DNA of 64,000 nt from Megalopta genalis (GCF_051020955.1 NC_135013.1:9034001-9098000), one strand, 5' to 3'. Counted from the stretch's first letter, positions 45,628 through 56,534 are shown. The notes: generated by a model not told the origin, from the letters alone. Numbers and translations are program-made.

Positions 45628-45930
45628 ATTTATTTCCGCTATCTAAATTAATGAAATAAAATAACTGTTCTCCCTACAAAATTGTTCCGTGACGCAGCAA
45701 ACGCGTATGATGTAATAAATAACAATGTATATTATTTACTCATTAGTTTTACGAACAATTGCGCGTGAAGATGGTAATCAGACGTTTCTCGGACACAAGT
45801 GGAAATGTTTCCTTGAGAATTATAAATTATCTGCGGATGTCCTCAATGACAACAAAACCGCGTGTTCTGGTTACACCACGAGGGATATGTGCGGGAAGAC
45901 AAGAAAACGTAATTGTTAGACGTTTCTCTC

Positions 45931-46049
45931 GTCAACGGCCATATCACGTTGCAAAGAACCGATTCTCGTCCGATCATCGAAGTTAAACTGCGTTGAGCGT
46001 GGTCAGTACTTGGATGGGTGACCGCCTGGGAACACCACGTGCTGTTGAC
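45931..46049 (+). rRNA. 5S rRNA gene, copy 4 (most canonical)
   Basis: 119 bp. The 3' half reads CAGTACTTGGATGGGTGACC then GCCTGGGAACACCACGTGC, closest of the four to the standard animal 5S sequence. The A-box region is GAAGTTAAACTGCGTTGAGC, a single change from the other copies, and GGTCAGTAC replaces GGTTAGTAC. Helix I is GTCAACGG with CTGTTGAC at the two ends, a compensated pairing unlike the other copies (TTGGT or TTGGC). It is the last unit: the following DNA does not resemble the spacers. Confidence 0.93.
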
Positions 46050-46055
46050 TCTCCC

Positions 46056-46064
46056 TTTTTTTTT
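46056..46064 (+). terminator. Oligo-T Pol III terminator, 5S copy 4
   Basis: Nine T residues, 6 bp after the gene, following CTCCC. Confidence 0.82.
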
Positions 46065-49000
46065 ATTTCATTATCAAAATTAACAAGACCGATCGTTTTT
46101 ATTATTATTGCGAAAACAACAACACAATTTTTACATTTCATGTAACTATCATTGCTGTATCTATAGGAAGTTTTCAATCTTAATAAGTTTACTTAGTACT
46201 GATGTTCATAATGGAAACGATACAGTCCCATAGGTCCCGATCGTAGGTACCAATTGTTGGTGTCATAAAACCATGTAAAATACGACTTCAAAACTTCTGT
46301 TCTCAGTCTTAACAATAAACGCACCGTATCTCTGTCGCTTATTGTAACGAGACACCGGAGTTCATACTTCGTCGAAACGGTATACATACAACAATTCGGT
46401 ATGAAGTTATTACGTTCATTACGAACATTATATACGCCATTACCATTACCAGTATATTATTCCGAGGCCAACCTACGGAGTGTGGTTCTATTACGTGATT
46501 CCATACAGGGTAGTTCACAGGTTTCCGCGCAAAGAAAAACTGCGTCGCTCGCCAGCTCGGAGGCATGAAGCGCCGTCAATTGAGAAGTCGTGGAAATGAT
46601 TTAACAATCCGGTAGTGAGCTAGCTATCCTAGGTGATAGACAACGCCTACCAGCTCGCCGGGCCCTAGCAGCAGGTGTCGCGATCCGACTCGACAATGAT
46701 TAACTGCTGATAATGACGCGATTAAGAGCGAATGGATGCAACGTGATGCAGCCAACGGCACCTATTCCGCGGAACTTCTCGCCCCGCGAGCAAGATAAAT
46801 TTTCCCGGGGCGGCTAATGGCGTTTCTTGCCAGCGAATCCGGCGTTCTCGCTCGCGATGATCCGCGAACCACTATAAGCCATCACCGCCGCGAAAAGAAA
46901 CGCGCATAAATATGCATGCATCCGCCGGGTGGCTCTTGTAACACCGTCCCCCTCCGGTTTTTGTTAATACGCGAACCTTAAAAATTCCCGCGAGCAACTT
47001 CTCCCCCCTCGCACAGCGAAACGAACCGTGTTACCGATATATCACGGGTTATGACGCGACACGATCGTAAATCCGCCGTGTCGACGGGAACCTGCCGCGG
47101 GATTTCGAATTTCGAATATACATAGTTGCATTCCGCTTTATCGGAACGGCGACGATCGGTGCTTCTCGTTTCGGTGACGTTATTATTGCTGGATGCGTTT
47201 TTTTCGTATTTTTATCGGCGAATGTAGAATTTAAAATTTCTTGTACGGTTTCTAGACCCTTTGTGTGTACCAGAAATAATAAGAAATAAATTATACAGCA
47301 ATTATACAAAGATTATACATTCTACATTAAATATTTGATCATTTCTAACACTTCTTCGCTACACTGCGAATTCTTATGCAAATCTCCATACAACGTATCG
47401 AGAATAATTTATTCTTATTATAATTAATTCTTATAATAATATAATCTTATATTATTCTTACTCGGAGCTTTTTTTTTTGCTCTGAAAATTAATCACCTTG
47501 TAGATCATATGCACCTTTCTGCACACTAAATTAATCCACTCCAATTTTCCACTACAAGTCAATTCTTTTCTAAATCAACTTAACCATCCTGCAGATTTTG
47601 TTTATCCTTTTGCGAATCGAATTTTCACGTTTTTGCAAATAAAACTAACCCTTTCACGGATCAAACTTGGCCGTATTTCATTCAGTTTTTAAATTTGATA
47701 CGCATTTTTATACTTATTTATAAAACAATACAAATTTCACTGCAAATAACGATTTTTCTTCAACCCCTTAACGCACAGTTTTTTTGAAAAAAAAACCGGC
47801 CAAGAAAATCAATTTCTTAAAATGTAAATTTAATACGAATTTTATAAGCTTTACGCGAGCTACGAAATGATGAATTTAGAGTGCAAGAAGGTGAATACGA
47901 TTCATTTCGACTGCAAAACCATTCGCATTAGGTCACAGATCCTTCGCAGCCCGAAGCAATTTCCTCCAGAATATAAACACAATGGCAACATCGCCAACGA
48001 TACTTCCTAGCCGAGGTTCCGCAGCGTATTTCGCTAATCGGCGAACGCAGGCAGGCGCGCAAAAAACCGCGGTTTGTCAACGGATCCCGTCGCGCCCGCG
48101 GCTCGCACAATCCCCGGCGGGGACCGTAAACGTTTCCTCTCCGCGCGAGAGCGTGAATTCGCGCGAATCCGCGCGCAGTTATCACCACGAAACCGCGGAG
48201 CGTTAAGCAATCCCGGGTTCCGCGGTTTCCAACTCAATCCGTGGCGATCGCGACAAAGGTAGCCGCGAGAAACAGTCGTGTCCGCGTTATCGAGTCGTCA
48301 GCGCTCAAAGGGCCACCGCGATATGTAAATAGAGATCCGCGGTTTCCCGGCGCAACGCGGCCCCGTGGCGCGGGTGCATCGGCTACACGTTGCCCGGATA
48401 AGGTTCCACCGGTGTTCTCCTGGCCGGCGAGGTCGCCGGGGGCCACGCTATCGCGCGAATCCGTGCATCGCAGCGTCCAGCTCCAAGAATTTCCAGAGAA
48501 GCTCTCTCCGCTCGTATGCATATGCATGCACCGCGCGGTGCACCGAGCGGGCCGCTGCGTGCACGGCGACGCCGGTAGACGTCGGATAGGAAATAACTGC
48601 CAATTAGCGGCAGCAACCAACAACGGAGGAAACCCGAGTACCGGGCCGCCTCGGCTCGACAAACCTGTGACTCACTTTTCATTGTGCGCGCACCCAAGTC
48701 TCGGCGGTGACGTTGGGTACGCTGTTGGAAACCGTTGTAACGTCGGTTTCGGGTTTTGGGACACTCGATCGAATATCTTCGGAACCGTTGTCGGTACCAA
48801 AAAATGTTTCGAATGAAAGTTGAATGGTTTTAGGAGGCACGTGATCTGATATCGGTAAGAAGTTTTTAGGTGGATGCGTGGAGGACACGCGAAAGTCAAC
48901 TTTATTTTTTTCTATGGAATCGTACATTTTTTAGCAGACTGTTCGATTCAGTTTGTTATTCTCTTCGTGAAAATACTGAGGCATTTATTGCGAAATATCG

Positions 49001-50264
49001 TTGGTTTGGAAGCAATTATTAAGAATTGTGATAATTCACGTAAATCTCTCTTAATCATGTCGTTAAATTAAAGGCATTGTTCGCAGCAAATATACAACTA
49101 GTATCTGTTAATAACAGCTTTTTGATAAGAACAAACTAATGGTGTACGTACATGATTTTATTCTATTAATATAATACCAAATGTTGTATTAAAATTTTGT
49201 TCTCATTTTTTGTCATGTTATTGTGATTATCGTTGAAATAAATGAAACCGACGGTACACTCCGGTCAACCTCGGTAATTTGAAGCTCCACCCTATCTGAT
49301 TTTGATCTTAAACGATGTAATCCCGCCGCCGTAGTGTGATTCACAGCGAAGTTGCTAAGAACAGCAACTCGGGTACGAATCGATAAAAAGCCGACGCCTT
49401 TCTGAATATCGCCTCGAGGATTTTGCGGCAGTAGGTGTATACCACGATCTATACTTACCGGCAGTCTAATTACTATTATCGCACCTTCGGCGTTCTCGCG
49501 AGTTAGCGAGAAGGAAGCGTGCGTTACACGATAATGACTAATGAAATTAGTAGGTACAGATTAGGCACATCGCGAACGCGTTAGCCGCGCCAAATTGTTT
49601 TCGCATCTTTCGATAGTGTCGCACACCTGTATGTGACGCAATAACGTTATAATACCAGCTACGGTATTATTATAACGGCTCGCGTAACAGTTCAACCGTA
49701 AACGTATTTTTAGATCGGCGCAATTTCCGCCGTCATTACCGCAAGCTGAATAATTAAATCCAGGTTGTCATGTATTCTTTCTTCACCGGCGAAACAGGTT
49801 TCTTACATTTCCACGCGTCACAACACACAAATGATAGTTGACTTGACGCGCTGTAACCAACACGTTAAAACTGTCGCGAGCCAACAGAAGTTCAGGCTTG
49901 CATAACAATCTCATAAATTCTGAAAACGAGACTCCCGGCCGGGCGACGCGTGTTTATGCAAAGTTACACTTTTATCGATATCAGGAGAAACTGGTATCGC
50001 ATAAAGTGCAGTTTTCTTCGTGATCACAATTTTATCGCAACTGTCCCCCTCGGTATAGGTCACTAAATATTCTTTGGACAACTTCGACGTTACATTCGAC
50101 AACCATCGCGGAAATTAAATCATGCGTATACCTCTGTTTAAATTAAATTGTTGCTTGACGGCCGATGTGGCGCATTGCACCGTTGACAATTATTTATCAG
50201 GTTTACATTATAATATTTATATACACCGTATATAAATTGTATCGTATATAAATAATTGCCGATA
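46065..50264. other. No gene recognised (4.2 kb)
   Basis: AT-rich at 46065-46560 and 47260-47900; CpG-rich at 46600-47100 and 47930-48780. The 191-codon plus-strand frame at 48241-48816 lies in the CpG-rich part, overlaps a 142-codon minus frame, and has no domain, signal peptide or repeat that I recognise. I do not see tRNA, repeats with ends, or transposase fragments here. Confidence 0.5.
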
Positions 50265-50436
50265 ATTGAGCAATTAAGTGAACGATTAATTATATTTTAT
50301 TATTATATTTTATATTAATGAAATTTAATTATTATTATATATATAATAATTAAGATAATAATAATAATATAAAATATAATTATCGGCAATTAAATAAAAT
50401 AAATTCCTGTTACATTAGGAACAACAGAAAGACCGA
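50265..50436. repeat. AT-rich inverted-repeat element fragment
   Basis: GCCGATAATTGAG (50259 on) and AATTATCGGCAATTAA (50380-50395) are inverted around a (TTA)n/(ATA)n core. The right flank, ATTAAATAAAATAAATTCCTG to ATTAGGAACAACAG, is the inverse of 13720-13768, so part of this is a dispersed repeat. Ends not resolved. Confidence 0.5.
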
Positions 50437-51642
50437 TCAGTCTGAATAAATAATGCAGTTGTGAAAATGCGCTCGGAGGATTAATAAAGCAAAAAACTTG
50501 GAAAAATATTAAACGGCCTTTTTGTAGCAACGCGAACAGATGGACCACCCTTTATAACTGTCTCAGGGCCCGGAATTCCCTCGGAACAAACAAAAAGAAC
50601 ACGCCGGAGGCCGAAAACCCCATAGATCGACCGAAAGTTTACTCCCAGCGGCGCGGAAACCAGGGCAACCCAAATAATCATTGCAATATCGTCCGGTTTA
50701 TTTGTACTAATGATCTGCCGCAATTCGAGGGCCGGCTACGTAATGCATCGTTGCATGTCGCGACCACCCTCCCTCTGAGAATCGACGCAGCTGTTTGAAC
50801 GGAACTGCTGGGAAATGCGAGGGAAAGTCCGACGACGGTTCGAGCCGCTCGCGAACCAGCCAGCTAACTAAAAGAGGACACGCGCGGTTGCGTTGCCAGA
50901 TGCGTGGAAAATTCGAATGATAGAGGGTGATACCGGAACGGAACGGAACGGAACGGGAACTCTCGGGAGCGAGCCTCGCGCGGTTCGTGATCCACGGTGA
51001 TAAAGTTCGCCGCGGCAGATGGCATCGCGTGACCCAGGCCCATTTTTCTCCCATCGATACGTTATACCCGCGGGCCCCTCCTCCACTCCAGTTTCTACTT
51101 ATTTTCAATCGTTAAACCGCGTGTAATTTGTGTCGCGGTTAATCGACCGGCTGTCCGGGTTCCCGACAATAATTAAATCCAGTTGGCGTAATTAACCCCA
51201 CCGGGAAGCAAAGAGTGATTCGAGGTGTCCGGCCGCGAGGGGTCAATGCAATTTCGGCTGTGCCGGAACCCCGGGTAATTATGCTCTCCGCGTCCGCCGC
51301 AATTAAGACGAAGCAACGAAGCCCGACCAACGACGCGCGAATCGCGTCGGAATTTTTGTCAATGCGAATCGGAGTCTTCTTGGAGATGCTAGAGAATGTT
51401 AGCGTTGTCTATGTTTTTCGAAGGTGATCCGTTCGTTGCATCATAATTGCGGGCATTCGAATTCGTGGCAACAATACCGACACGGAGTCTGTCGGACTGT
51501 CAGACTGAAGGCATATTGTTTATAAAATGAATATGATATTAATTTTTGCGTAGAAATGACATATAACATGTTTCGAAAATTTTGATTGCAAAATCTTTCA
51601 TTGTTACGTACAGGAAACTTAAATTTATGTTAACAATTAAAC
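50437..51642. other. No gene recognised
   Basis: CpG-rich at 50530-51360; a 133-codon minus frame (50707-51108) has no domain. Short GGAACGGAAC repeats lie at 50935-50958. Confidence 0.5.
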
Positions 51643-51646
51643 TTAA

Positions 51647-51939
51647 CCCCTCGACATACAAATAAAACGAAATTTGATGCGTCCGAAAACTATTATTTAA
51701 TTTGCCTCGACCGAACACTTACGTGCAAGCTGAGAAAGAGAATGTTTTGTTTTGAAATTTGGATTACCGATTCGCGGATGCAACTTTGTTACTGGTACTG
51801 TCGAGGAGGTGGGAGGGTGGGGCATCGCGAATACTGTAAACAAAGCAGAATCGACGCACGAGTGAAGCAACTGTATAATAATATACTGCGTGGCCTCCGC
51901 CGAAAACAACTCTTGACGAATTCATTGTATGTCAAGGGG
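51647..51939. mobile_element. piggyBac MITE, 293 bp, related to the 909-bp element
   Basis: TTAA at 51643-51646 and 51940-51943; ends CCCCT(C/T)GACATACAA, one mismatch in 15. Inward from its left end, GATGCGTCCGAA, TATTATTTAATTTG and GCAAGCTGAGAAA match the inverse of the right end of the 21003-21911 element. From its right end, CCCCTTGACATACAATGA and GATTCTGCTTTGTTTACAG match that element's left end. It is therefore an inverted, internally deleted relative without transposase sequence. Its right TTAA is also the left TTAA of the next element. Confidence 0.88.
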
Positions 51940-51943
51940 TTAA

Positions 51944-52609
51944 CCCGAGAAAGATAACCTACGTCGCAGAGGCGCCTGCGAAATAAACAACTGACTGCAC
52001 CGTGGATGACGCAAAGACTGGAAGCACCCACTTTGCCAAGGCATGTGCGAAGCAACATTGAAAATATTCTTCCAAAATCTGCTGTACAGGCTTCCACAGA
52101 TGATGAAGAAGAACCCTCAGCCAAAAAAAGGCGTTTTTGCAGTCTTTGCACGTCTAAAAAGAAAAGAATGTCAAAGATGACCTGTGCCAAATGCAAAAAG
52201 ACAGTTTGTGGTGAACACAAGAAAGACTTTTGTCATGACTGTCTCTAAAGAAATTTTTTATAATATTATAGTTCTTTTTACACTGATTATATTATAGTCT
52301 ACTAGTTTGTAAGGATAAAACACTATTTTTTGTGATATTTTACGGGATTTGTTCCCATAAACCGAAGACTGTTGATTTTTGTTAATTTTTCATAGAGGTC
52401 TAGTGATTTAAGTTTAAAATTACTTAAAATATAAAAAAATATAATATAAATGCATTTTACTTTTACAATAATGCCAAACCTTTAAAATGACTAGATTAAC
52501 TTAAATAAATATCCATTGTTAGTATAAAATTGACGCCTTAGAAAAGCATGCGCCTCTGAAGCGTATGGTTATCTTTTACGTACGTTGTCGTATGGTTATC
52601 TTTCTAGGG
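51944..52609 (+). mobile_element. piggyBac derivative, 666 bp, CCCKAGAAAGATAACC family
   Basis: TTAA at 51940-51943 and 52610-52613; ends CCCGAGAAAGATAACC and CCCTAGAAAGATAACC. It has all the sequence of the 282-bp form plus 384 bp holding an 80-codon frame for the transposase zinc finger (52006-52248). Same length as the copy at 60365-61030, from which it differs at only a few sites. Confidence 0.95.
52006..52248 (+). CDS. 80-residue piggyBac-derived C5HC2 zinc-finger protein
   Basis: What is seen: an ATG 62 bp inside the element's left end opens an 80-codon frame. It has an acidic stretch (DDEEEP, about 39-44), a basic patch (AKKRR, about 46-50) and a cysteine-rich finger with spacing C-x2-C-x11-C-x2-C-x4-C-x2-H-x4-C-x2-C (residues ~52-79). 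A stop follows directly. What is known: piggyBac transposases end in such a C5HC2 cross-brace domain that binds sequence near the terminal repeats, with a nuclear signal beside it. The DDE catalytic domain is absent. Inference: if translated, this could be a DNA-binding protein without catalytic activity, possibly a competitor of full transposase. It may equally be a passive remnant of internal deletion. The other copy (60427-60669) differs at three codons, all changing the residue, so there is no sign of purifying selection between them. Confidence 0.5.
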   Translation: MTQRLEAPTLPRHVRSNIENILPKSAVQASTDDEEEPSAKKRRFCSLCTSKKKRMSKMTCAKCKKTVCGEHKKDFCHDCL

Positions 52610-52869
52610 TTAATCTACGGTAGAAGTAGTAAGCAATAATATTTACAGTAGAGCGTGTCGGTATGTAGTAGTTTTAACGAGTTTATGGTGTCGCATTTAA
52701 ATAGTTACGTCAATGTTAAAAACCCTCTACGATATAGTTTCGGTATTACTTTGTAACATAAATCAATTTATAATTAAAGAAACACGTCTCGGAATATTTC
52801 GATCATTTTTCAATATCTAAAAAGAAGGAAAGCGGTGAATTTTCAACCTGAACGATCTATGATAGTTAA

Positions 52870-53110
52870 CATGTTCCGTGCCACGTGTACCATCGATGGT
52901 ACACGCTTGCATGTTTACTTAGTGAACTGAACAAATTGTTTACAAGAAATTTAGAACCGAAGAATCAATTTCCACCGCAAGAATGGGTGTTGATAAGTTT
53001 TTGTTACGTTGTTATGTGTACAAGAATTAATAATTGCACGTAATACATCAAGTTTTAGTAAAATATCAAAGTGTGAAGATTCGAGTAAAAAAAGCTCGGC
53101 ACGGAACGTG
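52870..53110. mobile_element. TTAA-flanked MITE, 241 bp, CACGTTCCGTGCC family (copy 2)
   Basis: TTAA at 52866-52869 and 53111-53114; the left tip is CATGTTCCGTGCC, the right, inverted, CACGTTCCGTGCC. The whole element is the inverse of 7794-8034, same length, with only a handful of differences, and contains the same GTACCATCGATGGTAC palindrome. Confidence 0.92.
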
Positions 53111-53143
53111 TTAATGAAAGGAGCGAAGTTTTATTTATCAATG

Positions 53144-53844
53144 TGTAGCGTCCAGTCGTACGCACAATCGAAACTTTAGTCCTTAGTTAGTGCAAACGAC
53201 CAGCGTAATTTACGACTCTTCTTCGAAGAAGCTATTTTTGAGATGGTAAGTTCCATACCTTGACGACGCATGTTTGCAATAGAGCTTTTTTAGAAATACC
53301 TCAATAGCAAACGGAGACCGTCATAAATTCGGAGAGTTTCCGAAGGGTACTCGAAGCGGACCCAGCGACCCAAGTGCCATGTGGTCTGACGCGGGTGACC
53401 CGAATACAACACCCTTATCAAATAATTTCGCTGACCGAGCAAAAGAGTACAAATCGGAGCAATTATAACTTCGCAGTTAGATTTTGGTCAAGAACGACGC
53501 CATATCGAACACGGAACATTCTCAATTCTCAACGATGACAACGGTTATTGGATTATTTTCTCTCTTTTGAATACTCAGAAGTTTTTCCTTCTAGCATATA
53601 AGTTACAAAAACGAATCGACGCCGAGAGTCTCGCCAGAGTACCATTAGATAAACAATGATTTCATATGTATATAGAACAGAGTGCTCTTTGTCTTTAGGT
53701 GACGTTTTTGGTTTCGTCTTTGCGAATAGTCTTCAGTCTCCTGGAGCAATCAGGAGAGTAAAGACGGTCCTTCCTCGTACATCAAATTAATAAACTACAA
53801 GGGATAAGTTTAATTCACTGCGTTTTACTTTTATTTATCTACCC
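53144..53844 (+). mobile_element. Possible solo LTR (~700 bp), boundaries uncertain
   Basis: Starts TGTAGCGTCC and may end near TATCTACCCA. Inside are TATATAG (53669-53675), CTCCTGGAGCAATCAGGAG hairpin-like sequence, and AATAAA (53789-53794), in LTR-like order. There is no target-site duplication, partner LTR or coding sequence, so the call rests on layout only. Confidence 0.28.
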
Positions 53845-54780
53845 ATTTCCAATAACGGTACCCCTTATTTTTCGCAGCAGTAACGAGTGTTTCGCTCTAC
53901 CGGGTGTTCTTGTTCGACATTGTAGCGAAAGTGTTTCGTCGGCGATCATTCATAAATCCGGCGGTTGCGGCGAAAACGGCTCGCGGACGGTAAACGTAGG
54001 AGCGCGGGCACACGGAGCGCGTACGGCTATTCTTTCTAAGCGGATAAATTATTTATGAACGGCATTCTGATTCTAAGCGGCCAGCGGGCCCCCATAGCGG
54101 CCGTCGCGCGTCAACTCCCGCTGGTTTCTGGCGCGATCGGCCGCCGACTCGTTTCATATTTATGAACGGTTCTGCCCGCTGTAAAAGCGAATCTGCTTTC
54201 GCAGCCCGTTGATATAGGACGCCGTGAAACGCCGAATTGCTCGCAAACCACATTATCGGTGGCTTCCCCGGGATTAAACGTCGTTGAAACTTCGCCCCGG
54301 CGAGCACCCGGGACGTGTAATTTATTTCGCGGTGAAATATTTCTTTCCAATTGAGAATTTAATACAGAGACGAGATTATATGGGGAACACCGGACGGTGA
54401 TCTTTATTTATGGATTTTTGAGTGGTCCGGTGTCGTGCCGAACGGGTCTGAAGTTTATGGCAGCCGCGCGCGCTCGCGCTCGCACACGAAATATTTTCGT
54501 GCGATGTTTGCCGAGCAAACACGATTGATAAGATATTTCGGAGGATGTGGTTCGATAAGGGAACCGAACGTGTTTCCGGATGAAAAACGTAAGAATTCGA
54601 CGAGTCGTTTTTAGCGAACCGAAACCTTTTCTCACGACGTCTTCGTCTGGGAATCTGTCGGACGATCTATCGTCGGTTTCTGTTTATTCGAGATAATTTT
54701 ATCCTCTTATCCGGTTATCGTATTTCTTGCGCGCTGTTCACGTAGTTCGTATTTCGATAATTCTGGAAAAGAATTTCTCT
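53845..54780. other. No gene recognised; CpG-rich
   Basis: CpG-rich sequence with frames of 84 codons or fewer. Nothing seen. Confidence 0.5.
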
Positions 54781-54784
54781 TTAA

Positions 54785-55066
54785 CCCTAGAAAGATAACC
54801 ATATGACAACGTACGTAAAAGATAACCATACGCTTCAGAGGCGCATGCTTTTCTAAGGCGTCAATTTTATACTAACAATGGATATTTATTTAAGTTAATC
54901 TAGTCATTTTAAAGGTTTGGCATTATTGTAAAAATAAAATGCATTTATATTATATTTTTTTATATTTTAAGTAATTTTAAACTTAAATCACTAGACCTCT
55001 ATGAAAAATTAACAAAAATCAACAGTCTTCGCAGGCGCCTCTGCGACGTAGGTTATCTTTCTCGGG
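54785..55066 (-). mobile_element. piggyBac MITE, 282 bp, inverted copy
   Basis: TTAA at 54781-54784 and 55067-55070. Exact inverse in layout of 25886-26167, with the same length and the same deletion junction (AACAGTCTTCGCAGGCGCC). The two copies must therefore descend from one deleted ancestor that then transposed. Confidence 0.95.
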
Positions 55067-55070
55067 TTAA

Positions 55071-55356
55071 CGCAAAATTCAGCGGATGAAATTGAAAACT
55101 ACGAAGACGCTACACGAATCTGTGAAAATTGTTTCATTATTTCTATCTTAGTCGAACGATTGAAGAAAGAATCTCTCACCTTTTTATTTCACTTCCGCTT
55201 CTCATAATTCACTGCTAGACAGATTTTATTTTACCTAAAGACCCGCTGTCTATCCTAGCGCCACGTATACTCAAAATGGTACACGCTATAAGGTTTAAAA
55301 TATCCGCGGAAGCCTATTTTTTCTGCTTCGATGCTGCCAATTTATTTTCGGTACTA
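55071..55356. other. No gene recognised
   Basis: Short mixed stretch between two TTAA elements; nothing seen. Confidence 0.5.
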
Positions 55357-55360
55357 TTAA

Positions 55361-55596
55361 CCCTTTGCACTCGAATGGTAACTGAGACACCACTAAAATT
55401 TGTTATATCACGCTTTAAGATAACTTTTATATCGAAAAAGTTTAGATTTAAAAAATTGTTAAAAGTGTAAGCGTTGTGCGAGTCCCAAGTGTCAATTTCA
55501 TGTGCGTAAAATGCATTTTGTCATATAAAATAGAAATACTATAAGTTAGAAAAATTATTTTATATTTAGAGTTAAAACAGCTTCGAGTGCAAAGGG
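55361..55596. mobile_element. TTAA-flanked MITE, 236 bp, CCCTTTGCACTCGA family
   Basis: TTAA at 55357-55360 and 55597-55600; perfect 15-bp inverted ends CCCTTTGCACTCGAA. It is the best-preserved of three copies (others at 9247 and 18270). The right TTAA is shared with the next element. Confidence 0.9.
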
Positions 55597-55600
55597 TTAA

Positions 55601-55844
55601 CCTCTTGACGTACCATTTTCTTCGCAATTACTGCGATCAGAAATTGTTCGATTGCAATAATTCCTTAGAAGGGAAAGAAAATTGATGCTTGTTGCGTGCC
55701 TAAATTTATTGAAATGCTTAAATATTGATGACAAGGGATTAGAATTTTATTCCAAATTTAATGGACAGAATAACATTTATACTCGGATAAGTAATTACTT
55801 GAAATTTTCATGACGAGCGAGACGCGTCAAAATACGGCAAGGGG
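55601..55844. mobile_element. TTAA-flanked element, 244 bp, CCYCTTGMCGTA ends
   Basis: TTAA at 55597-55600 and 55845-55848. Left end CCTCTTGACGTA; right end, inverted, CCCCTTGCCGTA: two mismatches in 12. The ends resemble those of the CCACTTGACATAC group, but the interior does not obviously match. Non-coding. Confidence 0.75.
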
Positions 55845-55901
55845 TTAAATGTTTAAAAAATAATTTGCGAGGTACAACGACCGAACAAATTGATCTGTTA
55901 A

Positions 55902-56534
55902 CCTTTTTAGGCACGACGCGCCACTGTAGTGGCTTTCGCGGATGTCATTTCTCTGGACGACGCGCCACTATAGTGGCTTGCTCTAGTAGCTCACTCGCTC
56001 ATCGTCTACAGGATGTCCCAAAAATGTCTCGCAATCCGGAAATGGCGGGTTCCTCGGATCATTTGAAGCAACTTCTTCCTTTACAAAAATGTTCTCCGAG
56101 GCACCGTTAACGAGTTATTAACGAAAAACACTTACCAATAAGAGGCGAGATCAGCTGCCGCGAGGTGGCCGAGCCAACGGCGCCAGCGGTCGAGCGGTCG
56201 AACCCCGGCTCACCTGGCGCGAAGCGGCCGAGCCGACGGCGCCAGCGGTCGAGCGGTCGAATCCCAGCTCGGCTGGCGCGAGGCGGCCGAGCCAATGAGC
56301 GGAATTGGGCTTCGTGCGCTGGTTGTTTTTCGTTAATAACCCGTTAACGGTGCCTCGGAGAAAATTTTTGTAAAGGAAAAAGTTGCTTCAAATGGCCTGA
56401 GCAACCCGCCACTTTCGGATTGCGAGACATTTTTGGGACACCCTGTATATACAGTATCAGACTCGGTACAGTACACATCAGACTCTGCCGTCCAGAGAAA
56501 TAGCCTCGCGCAGAATTCAGCCGTACCTAAAAGG
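55902..56534. mobile_element. TTAA-flanked element, CCTTTTAGGYACG ends, containing a fold-back MITE
   Basis: TTAA at 55898-55901 and 56535-56538. Left end CCTTTTTAGGCACG; right end, inverted, CCTTTTAGGTACG, one indel and one mismatch. Subterminal ACGACGCGCCACT(G/A)TAGTGG occurs twice (55912 and 55959 regions). The fold-back element 56009-56445 interrupts it; without that insert it would be about 195 bp. Confidence 0.75.
56009..56445. mobile_element. Fold-back CAGGGTGTCCCA element, 437 bp, nested
   Basis: TA-flanked (56007-56008, 56446-56447); left tip CAGGATGTCCCAAAAATG, right tip, inverted, CAGGGTGTCCCAAAAATG. The long arms and GC-rich core (GGCGCCAGCGGTCGAGCGGTC repeats, 56170-56270) are those of the 37560 copy. 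It interrupts the older TTAA element. Confidence 0.9.

Larger units (their letters stand above)
44703..45930 (+). repeat. Tandem 5S repeat units with conserved spacers
   Basis: Spacers 44703-45033, 45164-45497 and 45628-45930 are homologous throughout: an AT-rich start with AATCAGACAACT, a GCAACAAA...ATGATGTAATAA-like block, then TTTACTCGTTAGTTTTACG, AGACACAAGTGGAAATC, ACGAGAGATATGTG and GAAGACAAGAAAACATAATTG up to the next gene. Gene-to-gene spacing is 462, 464 and 433 bp. Spacers contain similar frames of 90-115 codons (44835-45182, 45298-45573), one running into a 5S gene. These follow from repeat homology and are not called as genes. Confidence 0.9.

Noticed and set aside
44835..45986. 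Similar frames of 75-115 codons in the three 5S spacers
   Set aside because: Similarity follows from spacer homology. Lengths differ, one frame reads into the 5S gene, and the shared FSDTSGN stretch is not a domain I know.
48241..48816. 191-codon plus-strand frame
   Set aside because: Lies in CpG-rich DNA where stops are rare, overlaps a 142-codon minus frame, and has no recognisable domain, signal peptide or low-complexity pattern typical of a real protein.
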